A stretch of DNA of 64,000 nt, taken from assembly GCA_017744915.1 (NCBI GenBank), contig JAGIAH010000006.1, forward strand, positions 62,001 through 126,000. Reading direction: 5' to 3'. This DNA comes from Agrobacterium tumefaciens. Its GTDB lineage: Bacteria; Pseudomonadota; Alphaproteobacteria; Rhizobiales; Rhizobiaceae. Shown here piece after piece: positions 25,992-35,372 of this stretch. Numbering within the stretch: position 1 is the stretch's first letter; each line of letters opens with the position of its first letter. Both the position numbers and the translations under genes were made by a program. Below the pieces are notes generated by a model. It was not told the origin of the DNA, made no database searches, and saw only the letters and a program-made list of their open reading frames with translations.

Positions 25992-26903
25992 TCACCATTT
26001 GCGGCGCAGCCTCTTCAGAAGATATTCCGCAAGGACAGTTGATTGCAACGAAACGAGAATAATGACGATACCGAGCACCACACGGGCTTCCGGCACCTCG
26101 TCAAACAGGAAATATCCGACAGCAGTCACGAACAGGATCGATAGATAGCCAACGGGTGCAAGGACACTGGCATCGGCAATGCGATAGGCCCGCAGGAAGC
26201 AATATTGTCCCATCTGCGCCAGCAATCCGATACCGAGCAGCGGAACCCAGTCGAATGACGCAACCGGTTTCCATGTCCAGATCGCCGGAACGGCGGTGAT
26301 GACGGCGAGGCCAACCGTGTAGAACACCATCATGACCGTGGTATTTTCCTGACGCAGCGCCCGGGTCTGGATCACCGCAAGCGCCCCGAACACCACCGAT
26401 ACCAGAACAACAATCACGCCCGCGCCAAACTCCGTGCCGCCCGGCCCGATGACGATCAGAACGCCGACAAATGCAAGACAGGCCCCCGTCCAGCGAAAAC
26501 GGCTCACGTTTTCGCCAAGAAAGGCGACGGCCATCGCCATCGTCACCAATGGCCGGGAAAAACCGACGGCGTTGACGGTCGCAAGCGGCAAGAGGGTGAT
26601 GGCGATGAAATTGCTGGTGAGTGCAATGGCGTTGCAGCAGATGCGGAAAATGTTGCGCCAGGGATATTTGACACGCACCATTTCTCCCCTGTGCCGCCAG
26701 ATGAGCGGCAGGATGAACATCAGACCGATCATCGCCCTGATAAAGACCAGCTGGAAGGCGGGATAGGTGACGCCCTGCGCCTTGACGAGCGCGGTCATTC
26801 CACCAGCAACAAGGGTCATGTCCAGCAACAGCCAGCCAATGCCCGCGCGTGTATCCGTTTCGCGCGGGTTTTCCTGTTCTTGGCTTTGGGTGTCGCCATT
26901 CAC
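25992..26903 (-). CDS. DMT-superfamily (EamA) transporter
   Basis: This 303-residue inner-membrane protein has ten hydrophobic segments arranged as two EamA repeats (about 20-150 and 160-295). The first repeat carries FIRAMIGLMFILP and VNAVGFSRPLVTMAMAVAFLGE, and the second LAPVGYLSILFVTAVGYFLFDE. It starts within the PIG-L stop (4-base ATGA overlap), so it is co-transcribed with the deacetylase and the ROK repressor. Its role could be export of a breakdown product or uptake of a metabolite. EamA substrates cannot be read from sequence. Confidence 0.88.
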   Translation of the reverse strand: MNGDTQSQEQENPRETDTRAGIGWLLLDMTLVAGGMTALVKAQGVTYPAFQLVFIRAMIGLMFILPLIWRHRGEMVRVKYPWRNIFRICCNAIALTSNFIAITLLPLATVNAVGFSRPLVTMAMAVAFLGENVSRFRWTGACLAFVGVLIVIGPGGTEFGAGVIVVLVSVVFGALAVIQTRALRQENTTVMMVFYTVGLAVITAVPAIWTWKPVASFDWVPLLGIGLLAQMGQYCFLRAYRIADASVLAPVGYLSILFVTAVGYFLFDEVPEARVVLGIVIILVSLQSTVLAEYLLKRLRRKW

Positions 26904-29302
26904 GCCGGCTGCACAAGATTGGCCATAAGGCGGAAGGCCCCCGGCACAAGCTTGTCCATCTGGTGATGCAGCACGAGGCTTGTATGGGTGTGCCGGCCTT
27001 TGCCGATGGCACCGGAGACCAGCGCGCCCTTGAGCGGCTGTTCATCGACATCATGCATGGCGAGCAACGGCTCGTAGACATCATCCCAGCGCGAGGCAAA
27101 ATAAAGCCCACGCTCCTTGTCCCAGCCCGCCCAGTCGGCGGCATCGATCCTGTTGGGGCCGGCAAGCAATGGATGGTCAGGCACCAGCACTGTCACCTCC
27201 GCCTGCGGGTCGGTCACGCGCCAGCGCAAGGAAGGCTTGCCGATCTCAAGCCGCCTTACAGGTGTCGTCTCCGGGTTCCATCCATCGGTCGGCCGGTGAT
27301 AGAGCGTGACGAGATGGCCGCCATCTTCGACGAAACGATGCAGTCTTTCCGTCGCGGCGGCCAGATCCTTGCGGATGCCGAAAGCAAAGATACCGATAAC
27401 GATCGTCGTGAAGGACGACAGGTCGCCGCCAAGCGCCTGGGCATCGAGTTCGGTGACATCGAGGCCCATGCGCGAAAGCCAAAGACCCACCCTGTCGGCG
27501 CCACCACCGACATAACCGACACGCACGCCATCGGGCAGCTTGAGGTCCAGCGACAGGATTTTCAAAGCGGAAGGCGCCAGAAACCTTGCCCTGCCGATAT
27601 GCGGATAAGCGATGGGCGTGATCTGAAAGGCCGGTTGCGAACCGACAAGCGCTTCAATCTGGGCAAGGCCCGCCTGGGCCTCACCGGTACGTTCGGCAAT
27701 CCAGTCGCCGCCGTTCTTGCGCAGGTTCCAGCCGCCCGTATTCCTGAACGAGAGCGGCGCATCGGCACCCTTTATATGCGCCTGAAAGACATGTGTACCC
27801 TGCCCCTGCCCAAGCGGCACCAGAAGGGCATCGGGCGCTATCGTCAGCGACTGCGCGGGGGTTACGAAAAACGCCTCCTCCAGATCGAAGGCGGCCGAGA
27901 CCTTTCTGCCTTCAACCTTTGCGGAAAGCAGCACGGAAGCATGGCCATTGCCGCCCGAGGCTTTCCAATCGGGCTGGTAAAGCCCCGAAACAGCAGCATC
28001 CGGATCGGCGGCAAGCGAAAAGACCAGCATCTCGCCACGCGATTGAATGGATGATGAAACACCCGATGGAAGGACGGGCGTGACCTCGACATCAAATTCT
28101 GATGCCCTGCCCGTAAGCCCCACGGAAAGAGCCGATGTCCCACCCGGAACGATCTCCGCCGGCTCGGCATAGGCCCGCTCGAAAACGTCGAACGCCGTCA
28201 GGATAGCGGCGTCGACCTGCGCGCGCTTGCGCGCGATCCGATGCCCGTGCAGCTCCCTGAAATCCGTGGTTGCAGCCTCTTCGACCGACTGCAAAAGAGC
28301 CGCCGCCGCAAGAAGTGACGCCGTTATCCGCTGCTTATCGGGGAATGCCGCTATTGCTTCGGTTATTGCCTGTTCGGCCTTGACCAGCACCTTTGCCAAT
28401 TCGGCATCCAGCCCCGGAAAAGCCGCAAGGTCGGACAGTGAAGACGGCAGCCTGTCGAGGATCGAGCTTTCCTCGCCACCGACGGCATCGGAGAGTTCGA
28501 GATGCAGCGGCCAGACCTCCTGCGCCCGCTTCGGCCAATGTCCCATTCCCTGCGAGGCGTGATAATAACGCGACCATTCGCCGATGCGGTCATATTGCGC
28601 ACCGGTGGCCTGCTCCCTGCCCGGAACATTGATCGTCAGCGTCGTTTCCGGCGGCGGCACTTCGTCATCATAGGTGTCGCCACCGCCTGACCATGCGGGA
28701 AGATAGTACTTCGCCACCTTCCACGGTTTCAGCCCCTCGGCGAAATGTTCGGGATAGGCGGTGGGGTCGGCGGCCAGCGCGATGGCGCTCTTTGCCGCAC
28801 GCGTCATGGCGCGATGATGCCCGTGTTGTCCCGGCACGTCGAGAAATGTCGGAATGACGATATCGGGCCGCTCCTTGCGGTAGGCGCGCACCAACCGCTC
28901 GACGATACGCTGCTGCCCCCAGCGGTTAAAGGTCTGGTCGCCATCCTTGGAAAAACCGAAGTCGTGAATGATATCCGCCGGACCGTGACCGAGCCAGCTT
29001 ATATCCGCATCGATGACGCGGGCGGCCTCCTCCAGCTCCCGCGACCGGATGACGCCGAGCGCGCCGAGTCGCTCCGGCCCCAGTGCATTCTGCCCGCCTT
29101 CACCACGCGTCGAGCAGGCGATGATGATCCGCATGCCGAGTTCCATGCGGAAATAGGCGAGAAGTCCGTTCTGCTCGTCGTCCGGGTGTGCGCCGGTATG
29201 CATGACGGTGACGGTGGATTTTAGCGCGCTCAGTTTGCGGTGCAGGCGCAAAAGCCACGGATCGGCCATCTGCCGTTCGATACGCTCCCGGGGGTTAAGC
29301 AT
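26900..29302 (-). CDS. Large PIG-L (LmbE) family deacetylase with C-terminal glutamine-amidotransferase-like domain
   Basis: This is an 800-residue protein. The N-terminal PIG-L domain (about 25-260) has the zinc motif HPDDE at 39-43 and the distal GHHRAM near residue 170, as in deacetylases of N-acetylglucosaminyl compounds. A middle beta-rich region follows. The C-terminal part (about 590-795) has SSFTTIVIGIFAFG and FVEDGGHLVTLYHR, resembling the class I amidotransferase-like domain of carbohydrate-active proteins. No signal peptide is seen, so it acts in the cytoplasm. The start at 29302 follows GGAGGAG. It lies between the ROK gene and the DMT gene, divergent from a sugar transporter, which suggests removal of acetyl groups from an imported amino-sugar conjugate. 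Confidence 0.82.
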   Translation of the reverse strand: MLNPRERIERQMADPWLLRLHRKLSALKSTVTVMHTGAHPDDEQNGLLAYFRMELGMRIIIACSTRGEGGQNALGPERLGALGVIRSRELEEAARVIDADISWLGHGPADIIHDFGFSKDGDQTFNRWGQQRIVERLVRAYRKERPDIVIPTFLDVPGQHGHHRAMTRAAKSAIALAADPTAYPEHFAEGLKPWKVAKYYLPAWSGGGDTYDDEVPPPETTLTINVPGREQATGAQYDRIGEWSRYYHASQGMGHWPKRAQEVWPLHLELSDAVGGEESSILDRLPSSLSDLAAFPGLDAELAKVLVKAEQAITEAIAAFPDKQRITASLLAAAALLQSVEEAATTDFRELHGHRIARKRAQVDAAILTAFDVFERAYAEPAEIVPGGTSALSVGLTGRASEFDVEVTPVLPSGVSSSIQSRGEMLVFSLAADPDAAVSGLYQPDWKASGGNGHASVLLSAKVEGRKVSAAFDLEEAFFVTPAQSLTIAPDALLVPLGQGQGTHVFQAHIKGADAPLSFRNTGGWNLRKNGGDWIAERTGEAQAGLAQIEALVGSQPAFQITPIAYPHIGRARFLAPSALKILSLDLKLPDGVRVGYVGGGADRVGLWLSRMGLDVTELDAQALGGDLSSFTTIVIGIFAFGIRKDLAAATERLHRFVEDGGHLVTLYHRPTDGWNPETTPVRRLEIGKPSLRWRVTDPQAEVTVLVPDHPLLAGPNRIDAADWAGWDKERGLYFASRWDDVYEPLLAMHDVDEQPLKGALVSGAIGKGRHTHTSLVLHHQMDKLVPGAFRLMANLVQPA

Positions 29303-29320
29303 GGCGGTCTCCTCCAATAT

Positions 29321-30547
29321 TCAGCCGGGTGCCTGCGCTGCGGCTCCCATGGATGTCTCGAGTTTTGGCGTGACGATGTCGAACAACGGCAAGGCGGCAG
29401 CACCGAGGGCAGCGGTCAGTTGCCCGGACTTGCCGTGGATGACACGCGGAAGTTCCCGCTGTCGCCGGCTCGCGACCGAGGTGGGCAAAGGCCCCATCCG
29501 CGCAATGATTTCACTGATGATGATCTCAGGCAGCGCGCCGCCGAGAATGACCGTCTGCGGGTCGAGAATGTTCTCGAGCATCGCAACCATGGGCGCCAGA
29601 TGGGCGGCGGCCTCGTCGATCCATTCCATCACCACCGGGTTGCCCTCCCTGAACAGGGCTTCCAGATCGTCAAGCTCGGTATCCACGACACCGGCGCAGA
29701 CAAGTTTTTCCTTCAGCACGTAGACCGAGGCATAAGCTTCCAGGCACCCACTCTGTCCGCAGGAGGGGCAAAGCCTTCCCTTTGGCGAAACGGTCACATG
29801 GCCGATTTCGCCGGCATTTCCGAATGCGCCGCGATAGGGCGATCCGTCCTGAATGATGCCGAGGCCGATACCGACGCCGAAATAGATCATGCAGAAATTC
29901 GGGATGGCCAGCCCCGCGCCGAACAGCCGTTCCCCGACCGCAGCGGCCGTCGCATCGTTTTCCACCACGACCTGCTGGCCGCAGGCTTCCCCCAGCATCT
30001 GCCGGGCATCGATGCCATCCCAACCGGAAAGCGTCGTCGGTCCGACGGAGGTCATGCCGTCAATCTCAAAGGGGCCGGGCATGACGACCCCGGTGCCGAG
30101 CAGCCTGCAGCCGAGATTTTTCGCAACAGCGGCATGCTCGGCGGCAAAGGTCTTGAATATGGCCTCAGGCGTCGTGTCCTTTAGCGGGGTAACACGATGG
30201 GTACGCAACACGCCGGCAAGATCGAGCCCGACTGTGACCATATGGTCGGCGGCGATTTCCACGCCGATCGTCGCCCCTCCATCCGGGTTGACGGCGAACT
30301 GGATCGGCGGCTGCCCCCTGCCCGTGCGGCGGCGGCCGAGTTCCTTCAGCAATTCCTCGCCCATCAACTCGTCAACGATATTGGCAACCGCCTGCGGCGT
30401 TAGATGCGTGATCTTGGCGATCTGGGCTCGGCCGAGCGACCCGTGCCGCCGGACGATATCGAGGACGACTCGCCTGTTGTGTTCGCGGCTGCGCTCAGGA
30501 TTTTTTCCGATTGCTACGGGATAAGCGTCCACCGTGTGCACCGTCAT
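29321..30547 (-). CDS. ROK-family transcriptional repressor
   Basis: This is a 409-residue NagC/Mlc-type regulator. The N-terminal winged helix (about 20-80) contains LGRAQIAKITHLTPQAVANIV. The ROK domain has the zinc motif CPSCGQSGCLEAYAS and the sugar/nucleotide phrase GTGVVMPGPFEIDG. The chosen start MTVHTVDAYPV has GGGAAG upstream and a longer frame to 30604 is not needed. It is divergent from the sugar ABC operon and upstream of the PIG-L gene, so it probably represses both. A palindrome at 30610-30625 in the shared promoter is a candidate operator. The inducer is likely a sugar or sugar phosphate. Confidence 0.88.
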   Translation of the reverse strand: MTVHTVDAYPVAIGKNPERSREHNRRVVLDIVRRHGSLGRAQIAKITHLTPQAVANIVDELMGEELLKELGRRRTGRGQPPIQFAVNPDGGATIGVEIAADHMVTVGLDLAGVLRTHRVTPLKDTTPEAIFKTFAAEHAAVAKNLGCRLLGTGVVMPGPFEIDGMTSVGPTTLSGWDGIDARQMLGEACGQQVVVENDATAAAVGERLFGAGLAIPNFCMIYFGVGIGLGIIQDGSPYRGAFGNAGEIGHVTVSPKGRLCPSCGQSGCLEAYASVYVLKEKLVCAGVVDTELDDLEALFREGNPVVMEWIDEAAAHLAPMVAMLENILDPQTVILGGALPEIIISEIIARMGPLPTSVASRRQRELPRVIHGKSGQLTAALGAAALPLFDIVTPKLETSMGAAAQAPG

Positions 30548-30609
30548 CTCTTCAACTTCCCGTCTCTTGGAAAATTCATAGCGTCGAATGGACGATAAGC
30601 GCAATATAT

Positions 30610-30625
30610 TAATTCAAGTAAATTA
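30610..30625. promoter_or_regulatory. AT-rich palindrome, candidate ROK operator
   Basis: TAATT-CAAGTA-AATTA lies in the 254-base gap between the ROK and binding-protein starts. NagC/Mlc operators are AT-rich dyads of this kind. A TTGACA hexamer (30631-30636) follows immediately, so binding could cover a rightward promoter. Confidence 0.45.
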
Positions 30626-30801
30626 TCTTATTGACAAATGCGCGCCTTCAGAGAACCGTAGAGAGCGACCGGGGGTCAGGCTTGTTTGGGGCGGAAGAGG
30701 AAACTCCGTTGCCGGCAAATCGATGAGCGCGCGCGAAAGCGCGGATAAAGGGAACGATCACTCCGCATCCGGAAGACCGGACGGAGGAAATGGAGGCTTA
30801 C

Positions 30802-32055
30802 ATGCGCAGGGCAACTCTGTTCGCCGGCTTGGTCGCCGGTTTCAGCACATTTGCATTCAACGCCGCGCAGGCGGTTGAAATCGAATATTGGCAATATGTC
30901 TTCGACACACGCGTGAAGGCCATGGATGAGCTGATCGCGGAATTCCAGAAGGCCAATCCTGACATCACCGTCAAGCAGGTGACCTTTCCTTACGCCGATT
31001 ACCAGACACGCGTCATCGCCGCCAATCTTTCTGGCAAGGGCCCTGACGTGATGCAGCTGTTCTACGGCTGGCTGGACAAGTTCGCAGCCGGGGGCATCTT
31101 GCAGCCGCTGCCCGCCGACGCATTCCCGCATGACAAGATCGAAAGCGAATTTTTCCCGATCGTCAGCGCCATGAAACGCGGCGACGACTATTACGGCCTG
31201 CCGACGGCGGTTCGTTCGCTGGCGCTTTTCTACAACAAGAAGCTCTTCACCGAAGCCGGCCTTGACGCCGCCAACCCGCCGAAGACGCTCGATGAATTCG
31301 TGGCAGCCGCGGAAAAGATCGCCAAGCACGACGCCGCCGGAAACCTCACCGTTGCCGGTTCCACGCTCGACATGGGCGGTCAGGATCACCAGTGGTGGCG
31401 TGAGGTGCTCATCCGCCAGTATGGCGGCGAGCCCTATACCGACAATGACCAGAAAGTGACCTATAATAGCGAGCCGGGTATCCAGGCCCTGAAATTCTAT
31501 ACCAGCCTGCAGCTTGAAAAGAAGATCGGCCAGGTGGGCTTCATGGATGAGGGCCAGGCCGCCTTCCGTGCCGGCAAGGCCGGCATGACCATCGACGGCA
31601 CCTTCCGGCTCGGTTCGTTCCGCACCATCAAGGATTTCGAGTGGGGCGTGACCGAGCTTCCCACCAACGACAAGAATATCCGCTCCAACTATGCGAGCTA
31701 TTTCGCCAACGGCATCAGCGCCAAGACGACCGGTGAAGAGCTTGAGGCGTCCAAGAAGTTCCTCGCCTATATCTCCTCGCCGGAAGCCATGGCGATCTGG
31801 CTGAAGACGGTGGGTGAACTGCCGGCACGGCGCTCCGCGGCGCTGACCGAAGCAAACCTGAAGGACCCGATCTACGCGCCGTTCCTGAAGGGTCTGGAAT
31901 ATGCCCATACGACGCTGTTCATGGATGAAGCCGCCCAGCGGCAGAACGCCATCGACATGACCAACCGGGTGCTTCTCGAAGGTCAGTCCGTCGAAGATTC
32001 CATCAAGCAGGCAGCCGAAGCCGAGCAGGAAATCATCGACGCGGCGAAACCCTGA
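30802..32055 (+). CDS. Sugar ABC transporter periplasmic binding protein (CUT1, SBP family 1)
   Basis: This 417-residue MalE-like protein has a signal peptide at residues 1-24 (RRATLFAGLVAGFSTFAFNAAQA-VE), the opening IEYWQYVFDTRVKAMDELIAEFQKANP, and the family phrases VMQLFYGWLDKF and GLPTAVRSLALFYNKKLF. ATG 30802 is preferred because GGAGG lies 5 bases upstream, while the ATG at 30790 has only 2 bases. It is the first gene of a six-gene operon (binding protein, two permeases, lyase, ATPase, kinase). The ligand is unknown. The divergent PIG-L deacetylase points to an acetylated amino-sugar compound. Confidence 0.92.
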   Translation: MRRATLFAGLVAGFSTFAFNAAQAVEIEYWQYVFDTRVKAMDELIAEFQKANPDITVKQVTFPYADYQTRVIAANLSGKGPDVMQLFYGWLDKFAAGGILQPLPADAFPHDKIESEFFPIVSAMKRGDDYYGLPTAVRSLALFYNKKLFTEAGLDAANPPKTLDEFVAAAEKIAKHDAAGNLTVAGSTLDMGGQDHQWWREVLIRQYGGEPYTDNDQKVTYNSEPGIQALKFYTSLQLEKKIGQVGFMDEGQAAFRAGKAGMTIDGTFRLGSFRTIKDFEWGVTELPTNDKNIRSNYASYFANGISAKTTGEELEASKKFLAYISSPEAMAIWLKTVGELPARRSAALTEANLKDPIYAPFLKGLEYAHTTLFMDEAAQRQNAIDMTNRVLLEGQSVEDSIKQAAEAEQEIIDAAKP

Positions 32056-32072
32056 AAACCGCAGGCCAGACC

Positions 32073-33014
32073 ATGACAGCGATAGATCAACAGGGGGCGG
32101 CATCCGGCCGCCCCGGCGGCTCCTTTGGAGATCGCCTTTCCATGCGCACGAAACGGCTTTTGTGGATCTGGAGCTTTCTGGCGATCCCGATCCTGTTTTA
32201 CAGCGTCATCCGTTTTTATCCGACACTGCAGGCTTTCTATCTGTCCTTCACCAACTGGGACCTGCTCAGGCCAGCAAAGTTCATCGGCATCGCCAATTAC
32301 GCGAAGCTGTTCAAGGACCCGCAATTCTGGAAGGTGTTCAAGAACACCTTCGCCTATCTGATCGTCGGCACGCCGATCAGCCTCGTGCTCGCCTTCGTCA
32401 TCGCCTTTTATCTCGACCGAGTGCGCATTCTGCACGGTTTCATCCGCGCGCTTTATTTCCTGCCCTATCTGACGACGGCCGCCGCCATGGCCTGGGTCTG
32501 GCGCTGGTTCTATCAGCCGCCGCCCATCGGCATCATCAACGACGTGCTCGGCATGATCGGCATTCCCCAGCAACCATTTATTCGCTCTACCGATCAGGCG
32601 CTTTATTCCGTCATGGTAACCGCCATCTGGGCGGGCCTCGGTTTCCAGATCATCATCTTCATGGCCGGCCTGCGCGCCATTCCGACGACATTTTACGAAG
32701 CCGCCCGCATCGACGGGCTCGGCGAATGGGCGATCCTGCGCAAGATCACCCTGCCGCTTCTGAAACCCACCACCGTTTTCCTCGTGGTGTTTTCCTCGAT
32801 CGGCTTCCTGCGCATTTTTGACCAGGTCTATAACATGACCACCAATGATCCGGGCGGACCGCTCGGTTCCACCAAACCGCTGGTGCTGATGATCTACCAG
32901 ACCGCGTTCAACTCCTATGCGATGGGCTATGCCGCAGCGCAGACGGTCGTCCTGTTCACCATTCTTCTCGTCGTATCGCTGATCCAGCTCTGGGTCCTGA
33001 GGGAAAAGAAATGA
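32073..33014 (+). CDS. Sugar ABC transporter permease (MalF/UgpA-like)
   Basis: This 313-residue permease has six membrane segments and the MalF-type EAA loop YEAARIDGLGEWAILRKITLP, about residues 210-230. The N-terminus up to the first segment (about residue 27) is glycine/arginine-rich. It starts 17 bases after the binding-protein stop and overlaps the next permease by 4 bases. It forms the CUT1 channel with that protein. Confidence 0.92.
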   Translation: MTAIDQQGAASGRPGGSFGDRLSMRTKRLLWIWSFLAIPILFYSVIRFYPTLQAFYLSFTNWDLLRPAKFIGIANYAKLFKDPQFWKVFKNTFAYLIVGTPISLVLAFVIAFYLDRVRILHGFIRALYFLPYLTTAAAMAWVWRWFYQPPPIGIINDVLGMIGIPQQPFIRSTDQALYSVMVTAIWAGLGFQIIIFMAGLRAIPTTFYEAARIDGLGEWAILRKITLPLLKPTTVFLVVFSSIGFLRIFDQVYNMTTNDPGGPLGSTKPLVLMIYQTAFNSYAMGYAAAQTVVLFTILLVVSLIQLWVLREKK

Positions 33015-33853
33015 GCGAAGCGTCGCCACTCTCCCACGCCCGCATCCGCCCCGGCCGCATTCTCGCCTGGACGCTGCTGTTCATCGGCGGCCTGATCATG
33101 GTTTCGCCGCTGCTCTTCATGTTCGCGACCTCGTTCAAGACGGCGGATCAGGTCTATGATCTCAGGCTCATTCCGGCAGCGCCGACGCTTGCAAACTACA
33201 TCACCGTCATGGCCGACGGCCGTTTCCTGCGCTGGTTCTTCAACTCGATGCTGGTTGCGGTCATCGTTACGGTGTCCAACTGCTTCTTCGACAGTCTGGT
33301 CGGGTACACACTGGCGAAGTTCGAGTTCCGCGGCCGTTATTTCATCTTCCTCGCCATCCTGTCGACGCTGATGATACCGACCGAAATGCTGGTCATTCCC
33401 TGGTATCTGATGTCCAGCCAGCTCGGATGGCTCGACAGCTACTGGGGTATCATGTTCCCCGGCATGATGACGGCCTTCGGCACCTTCCTGATGAAGCAGT
33501 TCTTCGAGACGGTTCCGAACGATTTCATCGAGGCTGCGCGCGTTGATGGGCTGAATGAATTCCAGATCTGGTGGAAAGTCGCCCTGCCGCTCGTCACGCC
33601 GGCGCTCTCCGCACTCGCGATCTTCACCTTCCTCGGCAACTGGACAGCCTTTTTCTGGCCGCTGATCGTCACGACAAGCAAGGAACTTTACACCCTGCCG
33701 GTCGGTCTTTCGAGCTTTGCCGTGGAACAGCAGATCCAGTGGGAAATGATCATGACGGGCGCAGCCATTGCGACCATCCCTACCCTCATCGTCTTCATCG
33801 TCCTGCAACGCTACATCGTGCGCGGTGTGATGCTGGCGGGCCTGAAAGGATAA
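33011..33853 (+). CDS. Sugar ABC transporter permease (MalG/UgpE-like)
   Basis: This 280-residue permease has six membrane segments, starting ILAWTLLFIGGLIMVSPLLFMFATSFK, with the MalG-type EAA loop IEAARVDGLNEFQIWWKVALP near residues 175-195. It overlaps the preceding permease by ATGA. The lyase gene follows after 4 bases, showing tight coupling between transport and metabolism in this operon. Confidence 0.92.
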   Translation: MSEASPLSHARIRPGRILAWTLLFIGGLIMVSPLLFMFATSFKTADQVYDLRLIPAAPTLANYITVMADGRFLRWFFNSMLVAVIVTVSNCFFDSLVGYTLAKFEFRGRYFIFLAILSTLMIPTEMLVIPWYLMSSQLGWLDSYWGIMFPGMMTAFGTFLMKQFFETVPNDFIEAARVDGLNEFQIWWKVALPLVTPALSALAIFTFLGNWTAFFWPLIVTTSKELYTLPVGLSSFAVEQQIQWEMIMTGAAIATIPTLIVFIVLQRYIVRGVMLAGLKG

Positions 33854-33857
33854 TATC

Positions 33858-35372
33858 ATGGCCGATATCAACCCGCGCCAGTCGGATACCAGCAAGTTTC
33901 CCGACGCTGTCTACAAGGAAACCGTGCTGCGCCCGCTTTTCGACGGCGCCAAGAACCACCATGTCGACGGCTTCCGCCGCATAGACCGCGCTCATCTGGT
34001 CATGCTGCGCGAAACCGGCATTCTCGATGCCGAAACAGCGGCGAAGATCGCCGGCGCGCTTGAGGATATCGACAGGACCATCGAGCCATCTGAGCTCGTC
34101 TATACCGGCGAAGTCGAGGATTTCTTCTTCCTGATCGAGAAGGAACTGAAAGCCCGCATCGGCGTCGATGTCGCCGGCCGCCTGCACACGGCCCGTTCGC
34201 GTAACGATATCGATCACACGCTGTTCAAGATCGGCCTGAGGGACAAGATCGACACGCTCACCGCCAAGGCGCGTGTTCTGCTGAAAGCGCTGATCGATGC
34301 CGCCGAGCGTAATCAATCCACGCTGATCGTGGCCTATACGCATGGGCAGCCAGCCCAGCCCACCACCTTCGGCCACTATCTCTCCGCCGCCATCGAAGTG
34401 TTGATCAGGGATATCGACCGCTTCGCGGAGGCACGCCGCATCGTCGATCTTTCACCGATGGGCGCTGCCGCTATCACGACCTCGGGCTTTCCCATCGATC
34501 GGGCGCGGGTTGCCGAATTGCTGGGCTTTGCCGCGCCGCTGCGCAATTCCTATTCCTGCATCGCCGCCGTCGATTATACGACGGCAACCTATGGCGCGAT
34601 CGAGTTGATGTTCCTGCATCTCGGCAGGCTCATTCAGGATTTCCAGTTCTGGACGAGTTTTGAGGTCGGCCAGATCTATGTGCCGAATTCGCTGGTGCAG
34701 ATTTCTTCGATCATGCCGCAGAAGCGCAACCCGGTGCCGATCGAGCATCTGCGCCACCTCGCCAGCCAGACATTCGGCCGGGCGCGGACCGTGCTGGATG
34801 TGATGCACAATACGCCCTTCACCGACATGAATGACAGTGAGGGCGAGACGCAGGGCATGGGTTACGAGGCCTTCACTTCTGCCGGCCGGGTTCTCGATCT
34901 CCTCGCCAGCCTCGTTGGCCAGATCAGCATCGATCCTGAGCGGGTCGACCAGAATATTCGCCGGTCCTGCATCACCATCACGGAACTGGCGGATTCACTT
35001 GTCCGCATCGAAGACCTGTCGTTCCGCCAGGCGCATGAGATTGCCGCGACCGTCGCCAAAAGCGTCGTCGCGCTGAAGGGCGATCTGCCGAATGACGGTT
35101 ACCAGCCGTTCCTTAGGGCTTTCAGCGAGCTGACAGGACGCGAGACCGGCATCGACGAGGAAAAGTTCAGGCAGATCGTCTCGCCGGAGCACTTCGTCGC
35201 CGTGCGCGCCCGCTTCGGCGGCCCGGCACCCGAACCCATGCGGGAAGCGATTGCGGCCTATCGCGACAGGCTCGGTGCTTTTGCAGCGGAAGCACAGCGA
35301 TCCGCCGATCACGAAGCAGCAAAGGCCGCCGAACTGGCAGAGAAATTCACCGCCCTGACGGGAGCGCGATAA
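33858..35372 (+). CDS. Argininosuccinate lyase-family enzyme in a sugar-transport operon
   Basis: This is a 504-residue fumarase/aspartase-superfamily lyase. Superfamily elements are HTARSRND at 110-117, the catalytic-region YTHGQPAQPTT (H162), and the flexible signature loop SSIMPQKRNP from 283. In true argininosuccinate lyases the first element continues with Q-V-A-T-D, but here it reads I-D-H-T-L, and the protein is longer than the usual 460-470. Its place between sugar permease and ATPase genes makes arginine synthesis unlikely as its main role. The superfamily cleaves C-N or C-O bonds releasing fumarate. A likely substrate is an N-succinyl or aspartyl-type adduct carried by the imported compound. 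That is an inference. Confidence 0.8.
   Translation: MADINPRQSDTSKFPDAVYKETVLRPLFDGAKNHHVDGFRRIDRAHLVMLRETGILDAETAAKIAGALEDIDRTIEPSELVYTGEVEDFFFLIEKELKARIGVDVAGRLHTARSRNDIDHTLFKIGLRDKIDTLTAKARVLLKALIDAAERNQSTLIVAYTHGQPAQPTTFGHYLSAAIEVLIRDIDRFAEARRIVDLSPMGAAAITTSGFPIDRARVAELLGFAAPLRNSYSCIAAVDYTTATYGAIELMFLHLGRLIQDFQFWTSFEVGQIYVPNSLVQISSIMPQKRNPVPIEHLRHLASQTFGRARTVLDVMHNTPFTDMNDSEGETQGMGYEAFTSAGRVLDLLASLVGQISIDPERVDQNIRRSCITITELADSLVRIEDLSFRQAHEIAATVAKSVVALKGDLPNDGYQPFLRAFSELTGRETGIDEEKFRQIVSPEHFVAVRARFGGPAPEPMREAIAAYRDRLGAFAAEAQRSADHEAAKAAELAEKFTALTGAR

Noticed and set aside
33858-35372. Housekeeping argH
   Set aside because: The altered first motif, extra length and position inside a sugar-transport operon argue against it being the arginine-biosynthesis enzyme.
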